Positions 1 through 7,096 of a stretch of 12,027 nucleotides of DNA are shown in pieces. Origin of the DNA: an uncultured bacterium. GTDB taxonomy: Bacteria; Actinomycetota; Coriobacteriia; Coriobacteriales; Coriobacteriaceae. The translations under genes and the position numbers were made by a program. Location: positions 1 to 12,027 of the forward strand of contig CATWBO010000047.1 in NCBI GenBank assembly GCA_958349055.1, written 5' to 3'. How positions within the stretch are numbered: the stretch's first letter is position 1; the number at the start of each line of letters is the position of its first letter. The notes below the pieces were generated by a model. It saw only the letters and a list, made by a program, of their open reading frames with translations. It had not been told where the DNA came from and searched no databases.

Positions 1-1
1 C

Positions 2-1243
2 TTAGAGGTCCTCGCGCCAGAAGGGCATGCTCATGCAGCGCGGGCCGCCGCGGCCGCGGGAGAGCTCGGCGGAGGGCACGACGAGAAGGTCCAGGCCCTC
101 CTTGTACAGCACGTCGTTGGTGACGGTGTTGCGGGCGTAGACGCAGATCTTGCCGGGCTCGACGCACAGGGTGTTGGAGCCGTCGTTCCACTGCTCGCGG
201 GAGGCCGCGATCGGGTCGCCGCCGCCGCAGGGGATCAGCTTGACCTGGTCGACGCCGGTGGCGTCCTCCAGGACGTGCTCGAGGGTGTCCTCGATCAGGC
301 GGATGTTCACGTCGCCCGGGTTCTTGCCGGCGGTCAGCTCGTAGACGCGCAGGGTGCCCATGATGGCGGGGTGGATCGTGAACTTATCGACGTCGATCTG
401 GGTGAAGACCGTGTCGAGGTGCATGAAGGCGCGCGAGACCGGGATGTCGAAGGCCAGGATGCGCTCGACCTTGGAGTCGGAGTTCCAGAAGATGTTCTGG
501 GCCATGACGTCGATCGCGGCGGCCTGGGTGCGCTGGGAGATGCCGACGGCGAGGGTCTTCTCGTTGATGTTCAGCACGTCGCCGCCCTCGGTGTGGAACT
601 GGCAGTCGCGGCGGAAGTACAGGGAGACGTCCTTGTAGTCGGGGTGGTACTTGAAGACGTACTTGCCGTACAGGGTCTCGCGGTTGCGGGTGACCGAGTA
701 CATGCGGTTGAGGTTGACGCCCTCGCCGACGACCGCGAACGGGTCGCGGGTGAAGTAGAGGTTGGGCATCGGGTCGATGATCAGGTCGGACTCGGACTCG
801 GAGTTGACCAGGGAGTCGAGGGTCGTGGACGCCGTGAGGGGCATGTCGATCTCGGCCTTGGTCATGCCGGCCATGGTCTTCTTGACGAACTCGAGGTTGT
901 CCTCGATGGAGTCCAGCTTCTCGCGGACGATCTGCGGCATGTGCTGGCCGCGGATGCCGGCCTCGGCGATGTACTGGTCGGTGAACTCGGCGCGGGCGCC
1001 GGGGACCTGGTCGAACACCTCGGCGACGAGGTTCTCGAGGTAGAGGACCTCCACGCCCTGGTCCCTCAGGATCTGGGCGAAGGTGTCGTGCTCCTGCTGT
1101 GCGACCTCCAGGAACGGGACGTCGTCGAACAGGAGTCGCTCGAGCTCGTCGGGCGGCAGGTTGAGGAGCTCGTCGCCGGGACGGTGCAGGCAGACCTTCC
1201 TGAGCTTGCCGATCTCGGAAGGCACGTGCAGACCTTTCGTCAT
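2..1243 (-). CDS. arcA: Arginine deiminase
   Basis: Hydrolyses L-arginine to citrulline and ammonia, the first step of the cytoplasmic arginine deiminase pathway that yields ATP and raises pH. The 413-residue product has the usual family length and is complete. Visible family motifs are FTRDPF at 164-169 (D167), FHTEGGD with E219, HLDTVF with H275 and D277, and the C-terminal RGRGGPRCMSMPF with the nucleophile C403. The 128-residue H-to-C spacing equals what I recall for the Pseudomonas enzyme (H278/C406). The start is ATG at 1243, giving MTKGLHV as in relatives. An AGGAGG ribosome-binding site (1246-1251) lies only 2 bases upstream, unusually close, but no better start is visible. The stop falls at the window edge, so whether arcB, arcC or arcD follows cannot be seen. 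It is divergent from the polyphosphate kinase gene across an AT-rich gap. Confidence 0.97.
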   Translation of the reverse strand: MTKGLHVPSEIGKLRKVCLHRPGDELLNLPPDELERLLFDDVPFLEVAQQEHDTFAQILRDQGVEVLYLENLVAEVFDQVPGARAEFTDQYIAEAGIRGQHMPQIVREKLDSIEDNLEFVKKTMAGMTKAEIDMPLTASTTLDSLVNSESESDLIIDPMPNLYFTRDPFAVVGEGVNLNRMYSVTRNRETLYGKYVFKYHPDYKDVSLYFRRDCQFHTEGGDVLNINEKTLAVGISQRTQAAAIDVMAQNIFWNSDSKVERILAFDIPVSRAFMHLDTVFTQIDVDKFTIHPAIMGTLRVYELTAGKNPGDVNIRLIEDTLEHVLEDATGVDQVKLIPCGGGDPIAASREQWNDGSNTLCVEPGKICVYARNTVTNDVLYKEGLDLLVVPSAELSRGRGGPRCMSMPFWREDL

Positions 1244-1325
1244 GGCCTCCTACCTTTCTTTCGGGCCTTACTGGCCGAATGTATCAGCGCCCCTCCGTTT
1301 GGGACGCTGCTTGCTGACAGCTCTA

Positions 1326-1331
1326 GTTATA
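1326..1331 (-). promoter_or_regulatory. Possible arcA -10 box
   Basis: On the minus strand this reads TATAAC, five of six bases of the consensus -10, about 83 bases upstream of the arcA start codon. No good -35 box lies 16-18 bases further upstream (the best reading is TGGAAT), so it would need an activator or is not the promoter. Confidence 0.25.
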
Positions 1332-1672
1332 TCCAAAAACCACCCGCAATTCCACCTCGCCCCCGAACGGTCAACAAAGTGCGATGAACGGTATATCGCA
1401 TATGATTCCCCCATGATGCACTTCGGTTCTCTAAAGCAGGTTTTCAAAGGTAAACGTTCTTTTTTCTGAGGAATTAAGCTCGATCACACAAATATTTTCA
1501 TGTTTAGGAATTGCATAGCTAAAACGATTTTCTGCATATATATGACGTTTGTCCACGATTCGATTTGGATTCGATAATATTCAGCTTGCAATCATTCTTA
1601 TTCATATATCCTCACCAGTTGAGTGTGGATATAAATTGCTTTCAAAACAAGGCGGGCAGTTAGTTACATGCC

Positions 1673-1701
1673 TTGACAGCGTAAGAAGTAGGTAAAGATA
1701 C
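1673..1701 (+). promoter_or_regulatory. Possible upstream ppk promoter (-35 TTGACA)
   Basis: A perfect TTGACA -35 hexamer lies at 1673-1678. The -10 region 14-16 bases later is poor (TAAAGA or AAGATA). It overlaps ATACCGTTCA, the inverted copy of the 10-mer found at 1385-1394, so a regulator binding there could act on this promoter. It would be a second promoter upstream of the better one at 1739-1766. Confidence 0.3.
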
Positions 1702-1738
1702 CGTTCACGCGATACGTCCGTGCCACAAGTCGACTAAA

Positions 1739-1766
1739 TTGAGACAATAGTGAATAGTGTTAGGCT
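1739..1766 (+). promoter_or_regulatory. Probable ppk promoter (extended -10)
   Basis: TTGAGA (1739-1744, five of six bases of the -35 consensus) is followed after 16 bases by an extended -10 element, TGT plus TAGGCT (1758-1766). Transcription would begin near 1773, leaving a leader of about 25 bases before the ATG at 1796. This argues against the in-frame GTG at 1757 as the start codon, because it lies inside the promoter. Confidence 0.5.
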
Positions 1767-1769
1767 ACC

Positions 1770-1784
1770 GTCCCCTGTGGGGAC
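1770..1784 (+). promoter_or_regulatory. Short hairpin in ppk leader
   Basis: GTCCCC (1770-1775) and GGGGAC (1779-1784) form a perfect 6-bp stem around a 3-base loop, 11 bases before the ATG at 1796. The 3' arm contains GGGGA, the best purine-rich ribosome-binding candidate upstream of ppk. If transcription starts near 1773 only part of the left arm would be in the mRNA, so it may instead be a DNA site near the transcription start. Confidence 0.35.
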
Positions 1785-1795
1785 TGAACGGACAG

Positions 1796-4354
1796 ATGCA
1801 TATGCCGAGCAAAATCGAAAAGAAGCAAGCCGCCGCAAAGCTGCGCAAACCGCCGCGCGACTTCTCGTACACGCAGAACCGAGAGCTCAGCTGGCTACGC
1901 TTTGACAACCGCGTGCTCGACGAAGCCTTCGATGAGTCCGTGCCGCTGTTCGAGCGCCTTAAGTTCGTCTCGATCTTCGAGTCCAACCTCGACGAGTTCC
2001 TTATGGTCCGCGTGGGCGGCCTGTCCGACCTGGCGGAGCTCAAAAAGCAACCCTTGGACAACAAAAGCAATATGACTGCCTCTGAGCAGGTCGAAGCCGT
2101 CGTGGCGGAGCTGCCCGGGCTCCTCGACCGCTGGGAGTCCATCTTCAAGAGCATCGAGGGCAGGCTCGACGCCCTGGGTGTCCACCGCGCGCGCGTCGAT
2201 TCGCTTACGCCCGAGGAGCGCACCTTTGTCACCCGCTACTTCCAGGCCTACGTGTCGCCGGTCATCTCGCCGCTGGTGATCGACCCGCGCCACCCCTTCC
2301 CCAACCTGCGCAACGGCGCACTCTACCTGGCCTGCGGCCTGGACGGCGTCACCGACGAGGAAAGCCTGTTGGGCCTCATCGAAATTCCCGCCTCGATGAA
2401 CCGCGTGGTCGAGATTCCCTCGCCCACCGGCACCTACTCCTACATCTTGCTCGAAGACGTCATCCTCGCCTGCCTGGACAGCTGCTTTGGCTCCTATAAG
2501 CCGCTCGACCGCGCGCTCATCCGCGTCACCCGCAACGCCGACATCGATCCGGACGGCGAGGGCGTCGAGGAGGAAGAAGATTACCGCCAGCATATGAAGC
2601 GCATCCTCAAGAAGCGCCTGCGTCTGCAGCCGGTAGTACTCGCCGTCTCGGGTTCGCTCGAGAAGCAAACGCTCAAGACCATCCGCAAGGCACTCGAGCT
2701 TTCGCGCCGCTCGGTCTTTACCTGCGATATTCCACTCAACCTGGGCTATGTCTTTGGCATTGAGGGCAAGATTCCCGAGCACCTGCGCAACGAGCTGCTC
2801 TTTACGCCGTTTAAGCCGCAGCCCAACCCCACCATCGACATGAACCGCTCCATCCGCGAACAGGTGCTGCAGCACGACAAGCTGCTCTTTTATCCCTATG
2901 AGGCCATGAACCCGTTCTTGGACCTGGTTCACGAGGCAGCCTACGACCCCGAGTGCATCTCGTTGCGCATCACGCTCTACCGCGTGGCCAAGCAGAGCCG
3001 CCTGTGCGAGTCGCTCATCGACGCCGCCGAGAACGGCAAAGAGGTCACGGTGCTTATGGAGCTCCGCGCCCGCTTCGACGAGCAGAACAACATCGAGTGG
3101 GCCGAGCGCCTGGAAGAGGCCGGCTGCACCGTCATCTACGGCTCTGAGGGCTTTAAATGCCACTCCAAGATCTGCCAGCTCACCTATCGCGAGGGCATGG
3201 CGCTTACGCGCCTGACGCTGTTGGGCACCGGCAACTTTAACGAAAAGACGGCCAAGCTCTACAGCGACTTTATGCTCATGACCGCCCATCCCGGCATCGG
3301 TGAGGACGCCAACCTGTTCTTCCGCAACCTGTCACTGGGCAACCTGCGCGGCGATTACCGCTTCCTGGGCGTGGCGCCCGTCGGCCTCAAGCCGCTCATC
3401 ATGCGCGGTCTGGACCGCGAGATTCAGCGCGCCCTTGCCGGCGAGCCCGCCCGTGTGTTCTTTAAACTCAACTCGCTCACCGACCGCGAGGTCATCGACA
3501 AGATTGCCGAGGCATCGTGCGCTGGAGTCCGCGTGGACATGATCATCCGCGGCATCTCATGCCTCAAGCCCGGTGTCCCGGGCAAGACCGAGAACGTGCA
3601 TGTCCGCTCCATCGTCGGGCGCTTCCTTGAGCATGCGCGCGTTTACGCCTTTGGCGTGGACTCGGACATGATCTACCTGAGCTCGGCCGACATGATGACG
3701 CGTAACACCGAGCACCGCGTGGAGATCGCCTTCCCCGTGCTCGACCCCACCTGCCGCGCCCTGGTGCACGAGTACATGGGCATGCAGCTGCGCGACAACG
3801 TAAAGGCCCGCAGCCTCACGAGCGACGGCACCTGGGTTCCCGTGGAGCGCAAGGAAGGCGAGAAGCCCTTCAACTCGCAAGAGGCCCTGCTGGAGCGCGC
3901 CTATCGCAACGCCGAGACCGCCGCGCAGCAGCGTGCGCAGGAGAAGGAACGTGTAGCCGAGGAGGCTATTCAGACCGAGCTTGAGCGCGAAGCAACTGTC
4001 GAGCCTGCTACCGAGCCGGAAGCTGCCGTCGCTTCCCCCGCGGCAGAGCCCGAGCCCGTTGCTGAGCCGCAGACTACGGTGGAAGCTGCGCCGGAGCCCG
4101 AACCCGCTCCTGCCCCCGAGCCGCAGCCAGCAGCGCCCGAGGTCCAGAAGGTCCAGGCGACCGTCATTGAGCCCGAGCCCGCACCTCAGCCCGAGCCGAA
4201 GGCGGCTAATCCCGCGTCCGAGACGAGTGCCCGTCGCGAGAAGCCCGCTGGCAAGACCAAGGCCATTGAGCGCCATCGTCCCGGTCGCGTGCGCATGGGT
4301 CTGGGCCTGATCGGTCTAGGCCTTAAGACGCTCATTACCGGCAAGACCAAATAG
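1796..4354 (+). CDS. ppk1: Polyphosphate kinase 1 with long C-terminal extension
   Basis: Reversibly transfers the terminal phosphate of ATP to inorganic polyphosphate, and is normally associated with the inner face of the membrane. From ATG 1796 the protein is 852 residues. The N-terminal region has QNRELSWLRFDNRV and FVSIFESNLDEFLMVRV, typical of PPK1. The two phospholipase-D-like C domains carry H456 in CHSKICQ and H613 in EHARVYAFG. Their 157-residue spacing equals that of E. coli H435/H592, where H435 is the phosphorylated residue. PPK1 is usually about 690-740 residues. Here the fold ends near residue 690, then comes a charged, probably helical stretch, about 65 residues rich in Pro, Glu and Ala (around nt 4000-4200), and a basic, glycine-rich end (MGLGLIGLGLKTLITGK). 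The ATG at 1802 (MPSKIEKK) is an equally possible start; GTG 1757 lies inside the likely promoter. Transcribed alone and ended by a strong terminator. Confidence 0.96.
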   Translation: MHMPSKIEKKQAAAKLRKPPRDFSYTQNRELSWLRFDNRVLDEAFDESVPLFERLKFVSIFESNLDEFLMVRVGGLSDLAELKKQPLDNKSNMTASEQVEAVVAELPGLLDRWESIFKSIEGRLDALGVHRARVDSLTPEERTFVTRYFQAYVSPVISPLVIDPRHPFPNLRNGALYLACGLDGVTDEESLLGLIEIPASMNRVVEIPSPTGTYSYILLEDVILACLDSCFGSYKPLDRALIRVTRNADIDPDGEGVEEEEDYRQHMKRILKKRLRLQPVVLAVSGSLEKQTLKTIRKALELSRRSVFTCDIPLNLGYVFGIEGKIPEHLRNELLFTPFKPQPNPTIDMNRSIREQVLQHDKLLFYPYEAMNPFLDLVHEAAYDPECISLRITLYRVAKQSRLCESLIDAAENGKEVTVLMELRARFDEQNNIEWAERLEEAGCTVIYGSEGFKCHSKICQLTYREGMALTRLTLLGTGNFNEKTAKLYSDFMLMTAHPGIGEDANLFFRNLSLGNLRGDYRFLGVAPVGLKPLIMRGLDREIQRALAGEPARVFFKLNSLTDREVIDKIAEASCAGVRVDMIIRGISCLKPGVPGKTENVHVRSIVGRFLEHARVYAFGVDSDMIYLSSADMMTRNTEHRVEIAFPVLDPTCRALVHEYMGMQLRDNVKARSLTSDGTWVPVERKEGEKPFNSQEALLERAYRNAETAAQQRAQEKERVAEEAIQTELEREATVEPATEPEAAVASPAAEPEPVAEPQTTVEAAPEPEPAPAPEPQPAAPEVQKVQATVIEPEPAPQPEPKAANPASETSARREKPAGKTKAIERHRPGRVRMGLGLIGLGLKTLITGKTK

Positions 4355-4364
4355 ACGTTTGTAG

Positions 4365-4408
4365 AAGCGCCCCGCATTTGAGGAAAGCCTCGGATGCGGG
4401 GCGCTTTT
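4365..4408 (+). terminator. Strong intrinsic terminator after ppk
   Basis: AAGCGCCCCGCAT (4365-4377) pairs perfectly with ATGCGGGGCGCTT (4394-4406). Inside, two T-G wobble pairs and GAGG/CCTC continue the stem to a 4-base AAAG loop, so about 19 pairs in all, followed by TTTT (4405-4408). It starts 11 bases after the ppk stop and separates ppk from the methyltransferase gene. Confidence 0.9.
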
Positions 4409-4411
4409 CCC

Positions 4412-4420
4412 TGCTACCAT
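4412..4420 (+). promoter_or_regulatory. Possible extended -10 for the methyltransferase gene
   Basis: TGC followed by TACCAT (four of six -10 bases with an extended TG) sits directly after the ppk terminator and 36 bases before the ATG at 4456. No clear -35 is present because that position falls in the terminator stem. A promoter is needed here because the terminator should block read-through. Confidence 0.3.
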
Positions 4421-4455
4421 GGTTGCGGACAACAACGCGAATGACAGGCAGGAAT

Positions 4456-5769
4456 ATGAAGCTCACCATAGAATCGATGACGTACGGCGCCGACGGGCTG
4501 GCGCACGCCGACAACGGCAAGGCCGTCTTTGTCCAGGGCGCCGTGGCAGGCGACACCGTCGAGGCCGAGATCGTGCAGGACGGCAAGTCGTTTATGCGCG
4601 CCCGCACCACCGAGATTCTGGAGCCGAGCCCCGATCGCATCCAGCCTCCCTGCCCCTTCGTGGGTATTTGCGGTGGCTGCTCGTGGGGCAATCTCTCGCG
4701 CACCGCGCAGCTTGCCGCCAAGGAGCAAAACCTGCGCTCCACGCTCGAGCGCATCGGCAAGTTCAGCCCCGATCAGGTCGATGAGCTGGTGCAGCCTATC
4801 CGTCGTACCAAGGACGACTGGGGCTACCGCAATAAAATCGAGCTCGAGCCGACCGTTGTCAACGGCCGCGTGCGTCTTGGCATGCACGGCGTCGACCCCA
4901 GCAAGATCGTGACCGTTGATTCGTGCCCGTTGTTCGACAAACGCTTCCCCAAGGCACTCAAATCGGTCGTCGGCGCACTCAATTATCTGAGCGGCAGCCA
5001 TGACCTTGGCCTTGAGCGCGTGGGTATTCGCGCCTCGCGTCGCACTAAGGCGCTCGAGGTGGCGCTATGGACGCCCACGGGCTCTTTCCCGCGCTCGCAG
5101 GTCTCCCGCGTGCTGGCAGACGCCGCTCATCCCACGAGCATCGTGCGCGTGATGAGCAAGGGCGAGAAGAAAGCCCGCCGCGTTTCCAAGGTCGAGATGC
5201 TCGCCGGCGAGGGCTCCTGGACCGAGAATATCGCCGACGGCCAGATGCGCTTGTCTGCCCCGTCATTCTTCCAGGTCAACACCAAGGGCGCCGAGATTTT
5301 AATCGAGCTCGTCATGGAAGCGCTCGACCCGCAGGAAGACGAACTGGCCGTGGACCTGTACTGCGGCGCCGGCACCTTTACCCTGCCGCTCGCCCGCCGC
5401 TGCGATTTTGTCGCCGCCGTCGAGGCCTATGGCCCGGCAGTGCGCGACCTGCGCCGCAACTTGGAGATCAACAAGCTCGATAACGTCGACGTCATCGGCG
5501 GCGACGCCGTGCGCGAGTTCCCCGATCAGGATGCCGATGTCCTGGTGGTCGACCCGCCGCGCGCAGGCCTCGCCCCCGAGGCGATCGACCTTATCGCCAG
5601 CACGAGTGCTCGCGATGTCGCCTACGTGAGCTGCGACCCGGCCACCCTGGCGCGCGATCTCAAACGCTTTGTCGAAGAAGGCACCTTCTCCCCCGTAAAG
5701 ATCACGCCAGTCGACCTGTTCCCACAAACCTTCCACTGCGAGACCGTCGTCCACCTTAGGCGCAACTAG
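4456..5769 (+). CDS. 23S rRNA (uracil-C5)-methyltransferase, RlmD/TrmA family
   Basis: SAM-dependent enzyme that methylates C5 of a uridine in 23S rRNA (or tRNA). From ATG 4456 the protein is 437 residues. An N-terminal TRAM RNA-binding domain (about 1-58) is followed by a [4Fe-4S] cysteine set, C66, C72, C75 and C157 (C-x5-C-x2-C, then SCPLF). The SAM-binding methyltransferase domain has FFQVNTKGAEIL, VDLYCGAGTFTLPLA and VVDPPRAGL, and the catalytic nucleophile C393 in SCDPATLARDL (E. coli RlmD uses C389). The cysteine set resembles RlmD/RlmC more than TrmA, but the exact target uridine cannot be fixed from sequence. Upstream in-frame codons TTG 4378 (inside the ppk terminator) and ATG 4441 are less likely: AGG and AGGA sites at 4446-4453 fit ATG 4456, where homology begins (MKLTIESMTYGADG). 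No terminator is evident after it. Confidence 0.93.
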   Translation: MKLTIESMTYGADGLAHADNGKAVFVQGAVAGDTVEAEIVQDGKSFMRARTTEILEPSPDRIQPPCPFVGICGGCSWGNLSRTAQLAAKEQNLRSTLERIGKFSPDQVDELVQPIRRTKDDWGYRNKIELEPTVVNGRVRLGMHGVDPSKIVTVDSCPLFDKRFPKALKSVVGALNYLSGSHDLGLERVGIRASRRTKALEVALWTPTGSFPRSQVSRVLADAAHPTSIVRVMSKGEKKARRVSKVEMLAGEGSWTENIADGQMRLSAPSFFQVNTKGAEILIELVMEALDPQEDELAVDLYCGAGTFTLPLARRCDFVAAVEAYGPAVRDLRRNLEINKLDNVDVIGGDAVREFPDQDADVLVVDPPRAGLAPEAIDLIASTSARDVAYVSCDPATLARDLKRFVEEGTFSPVKITPVDLFPQTFHCETVVHLRRN

Positions 5770-5810
5770 CCACTTAATCATTGCTCAGAAAAATCATTGG
5801 GAAATCGAGC

Positions 5811-5839
5811 GTGGCAAGCGGAGGTCTTCGGGGTATAAG
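5811..5839 (+). promoter_or_regulatory. Probable promoter of the DJ-1/maf unit
   Basis: GTGGCA (5811-5816, four of six -35 bases) and TATAAG (5834-5839, five of six -10 bases) are 17 bases apart. Transcription would start near 5846, just before the ATG codons at 5852 and 5861, which supports the ATG at 5876 as the true start. Confidence 0.45.
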
Positions 5840-5875
5840 ACGGCTAATTGTATGCCGCCTATGAAAGGAACCCTC

Positions 5876-6418
5876 ATGCCCAGCGTTGCCGTTCTCGCCG
5901 CCGATGGCTTTGAAACTATTGAATGCTTGACCATGGTCGATGTCATGCGTCGCGGCGGCGTGCGTGCCACGCTCGTCTCGATCATGCCCACGCGTGAGGT
6001 CGTAAGCTCGCTGCAGATCCCCGTGACCTGCGATGCGCTCTTTGATGAGATCAACTTTGACGAGTACGACTGCATCGTGCTGCCCGGCGGCCTACCCGGT
6101 GCCACCAACCTGCGCGCCGATCAGCGCGTCTGCGACGTGGTCTGCGAGTTCGCCGCGACCAAGCACGTCGCCGCCATCTGCGCCGCCCCGTTTATCCTGG
6201 GCGAGCTCGACCTGCTCGAGGGGCGCCACGCCACGTGCTTCCCCGGCTTTGAGAAGAGCTTCCCCGAGGGCACCTATACCGGCGAGAAGGTCACGCAGGA
6301 CGGCAACATCATCACCGCCAGTGGCATGGCCCAGTCACTCCCCTTTGCGCTTGAGCTGCTTCGCACGCTGGCCGGCGACAAGGCTGTCGAGAAGGTTGCC
6401 GAGGGCATCCAGCTATGA
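5876..6418 (+). CDS. DJ-1/PfpI (ThiJ/YajL-like) family protein
   Basis: Small cytosolic protein of the DJ-1/PfpI superfamily. Relatives act as glyoxalases, protein or nucleotide deglycases, or redox-sensing chaperones, and the actual substrate here is unknown. From ATG 5876 the product is 180 residues, the usual single-domain length. The N-terminus, ADGFETIE (E16), matches the conserved Glu region of human DJ-1, and VDVMRRGGVRATLVS closely resembles DJ-1's VDVMRRAGIKVT. LPGGLPGATNL is the glycine-rich loop before the nucleophile elbow. C102 in AAICAAPFIL is the conserved reactive cysteine, equivalent to C106 of YajL/DJ-1. AAAGGA at 5864-5869, 6 bases before ATG 5876, decides the start; ATG 5852 and 5861 give short extensions without family similarity. 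Its stop codon overlaps the maf start. Confidence 0.93.
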   Translation: MPSVAVLAADGFETIECLTMVDVMRRGGVRATLVSIMPTREVVSSLQIPVTCDALFDEINFDEYDCIVLPGGLPGATNLRADQRVCDVVCEFAATKHVAAICAAPFILGELDLLEGRHATCFPGFEKSFPEGTYTGEKVTQDGNIITASGMAQSLPFALELLRTLAGDKAVEKVAEGIQL

Positions 6419-6996
6419 TTTTGGCTTCGCAATCACCGCGCCGCATCGAGCTGATGCGCGAGGCTGGCTATGACATCCGCATCATCCCTGCCGATATCGA
6501 TGAAACGCCGTTTGACGGCGAGGCGCCGCTTACGCTTGTCGAGCGCCTGGCACGCGCTAAGGCCGCTGCCGTTGCCGCCGAGCACGCCGAGCCCAACGAG
6601 CTGATCGTCGCCGCCGACACGATCGTCACCTTCGACGGCAAGATCTTGGGTAAGCCGGCAAACGAGGACGAAGCACGCACTATGCTCCGTGAGCTTTCGG
6701 GCCGCACGCACCAGGTCGCGACCGGCGTCTGCATCGTTAAGGCAGGCGACACAGCCGCCCCGCATGCAGCCGAGAGCCTATCCTTTGTCGATGTGACCGA
6801 CGTGACGTTCTATGAGCTCACTGACGAGCAGATTGAGCGCTACGTCGCCTCGGGCGAACCCATGGATAAGGCCGGCGCCTACGGTATTCAGGGTGTCGGC
6901 GGACGCATGCTCGTGCACGATATTTCGGGCGACTTCTACAACGTGGTGGGTCTACCCATCGCACGCGTCGCACGCGCGATTCAAAAACTCTCGTAA
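6415..6996 (+). CDS. maf: Maf-like nucleoside triphosphate pyrophosphatase (dTTP/UTP type)
   Basis: Hydrolyses non-standard or excess nucleoside triphosphates to monophosphate and pyrophosphate, a cytosolic housecleaning role also linked to septum control. The 193-residue protein has the N-terminal substrate loop ASQSPRR (4-10), K49, the catalytic-site D68 in AADTIV, SGRTHQVATGV and a C-terminal VASGEPMDKAGAYGIQG. The last motif is nearly identical to E. coli YhdE, which prefers dTTP, UTP and modified uridine triphosphates rather than 7-methyl-GTP, so I infer that specificity. ATG 6415 overlaps the upstream TGA as ATGA, a classic sign of translational coupling, so the two are one operon. Confidence 0.94.
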   Translation: MILASQSPRRIELMREAGYDIRIIPADIDETPFDGEAPLTLVERLARAKAAAVAAEHAEPNELIVAADTIVTFDGKILGKPANEDEARTMLRELSGRTHQVATGVCIVKAGDTAAPHAAESLSFVDVTDVTFYELTDEQIERYVASGEPMDKAGAYGIQGVGGRMLVHDISGDFYNVVGLPIARVARAIQKLS

Positions 6997-7004
6997 TTGC
7001 ATCT

Positions 7005-7036
7005 GGCGCTGGGTATCCCCCAGCGCCTACAATTTT
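7005..7036 (+). terminator. Possible terminator after maf
   Basis: GGCGCTGGG (7005-7013) and CCCAGCGCC (7019-7027) form a perfect 9-bp stem with a 5-base loop, 8 bases after the maf stop. The T run (TTTT, 7033-7036) begins 5 bases past the stem, so termination may be weak. TACAAT at 7028-7033 also reads as a five-of-six -10 box for the next gene, but without a good -35. Confidence 0.45.
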
Positions 7037-7096
7037 GGCGTACCGTACGGATCCCGACCGGGCATAAGGCGCGGCGGAAAACCGATAGGAGAAAAC

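Larger units (their letters stand above)
1244..1795. other. AT-rich divergent intergenic region (arcA / ppk)
   Basis: This 552-base gap is clearly richer in A+T than the genes on either side and contains no convincing gene. It must hold the promoters of arcA (leftward) and ppk (rightward). Short repeats stand out. The 10-mer TGAACGGTAT at 1385-1394 recurs inverted at 1698-1707. GATTCGAT occurs twice, at 1557-1564 and 1568-1575, with an 11-base period, followed by ATTCA at 1579-1583 and 1600-1604. CATATATATG at 1535-1544 is a perfect palindrome. These could be regulator sites, but I recognise none as a known operator. Short ORFs here look like noise. Confidence 0.6.

Noticed and set aside
2..1243. 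Complete arc operon
   Set aside because: Only arcA is visible; its downstream side is cut by the window edge, so presence or absence of arcB, arcC or arcD cannot be judged.
275..1387. Long plus-strand ORF opposite arcA
   Set aside because: It is the antisense shadow of a strongly conserved gene in GC-rich DNA, with a biased V/G/D/L composition and no family motif.
1757..1795. GTG at 1757 as the ppk start
   Set aside because: It lies within the extended -10 promoter element, and the added residues do not resemble PPK1.
1895..3289. Long minus-strand ORF opposite ppk
   Set aside because: Antisense shadow of the polyphosphate kinase coding region, low-complexity and without recognisable motifs.
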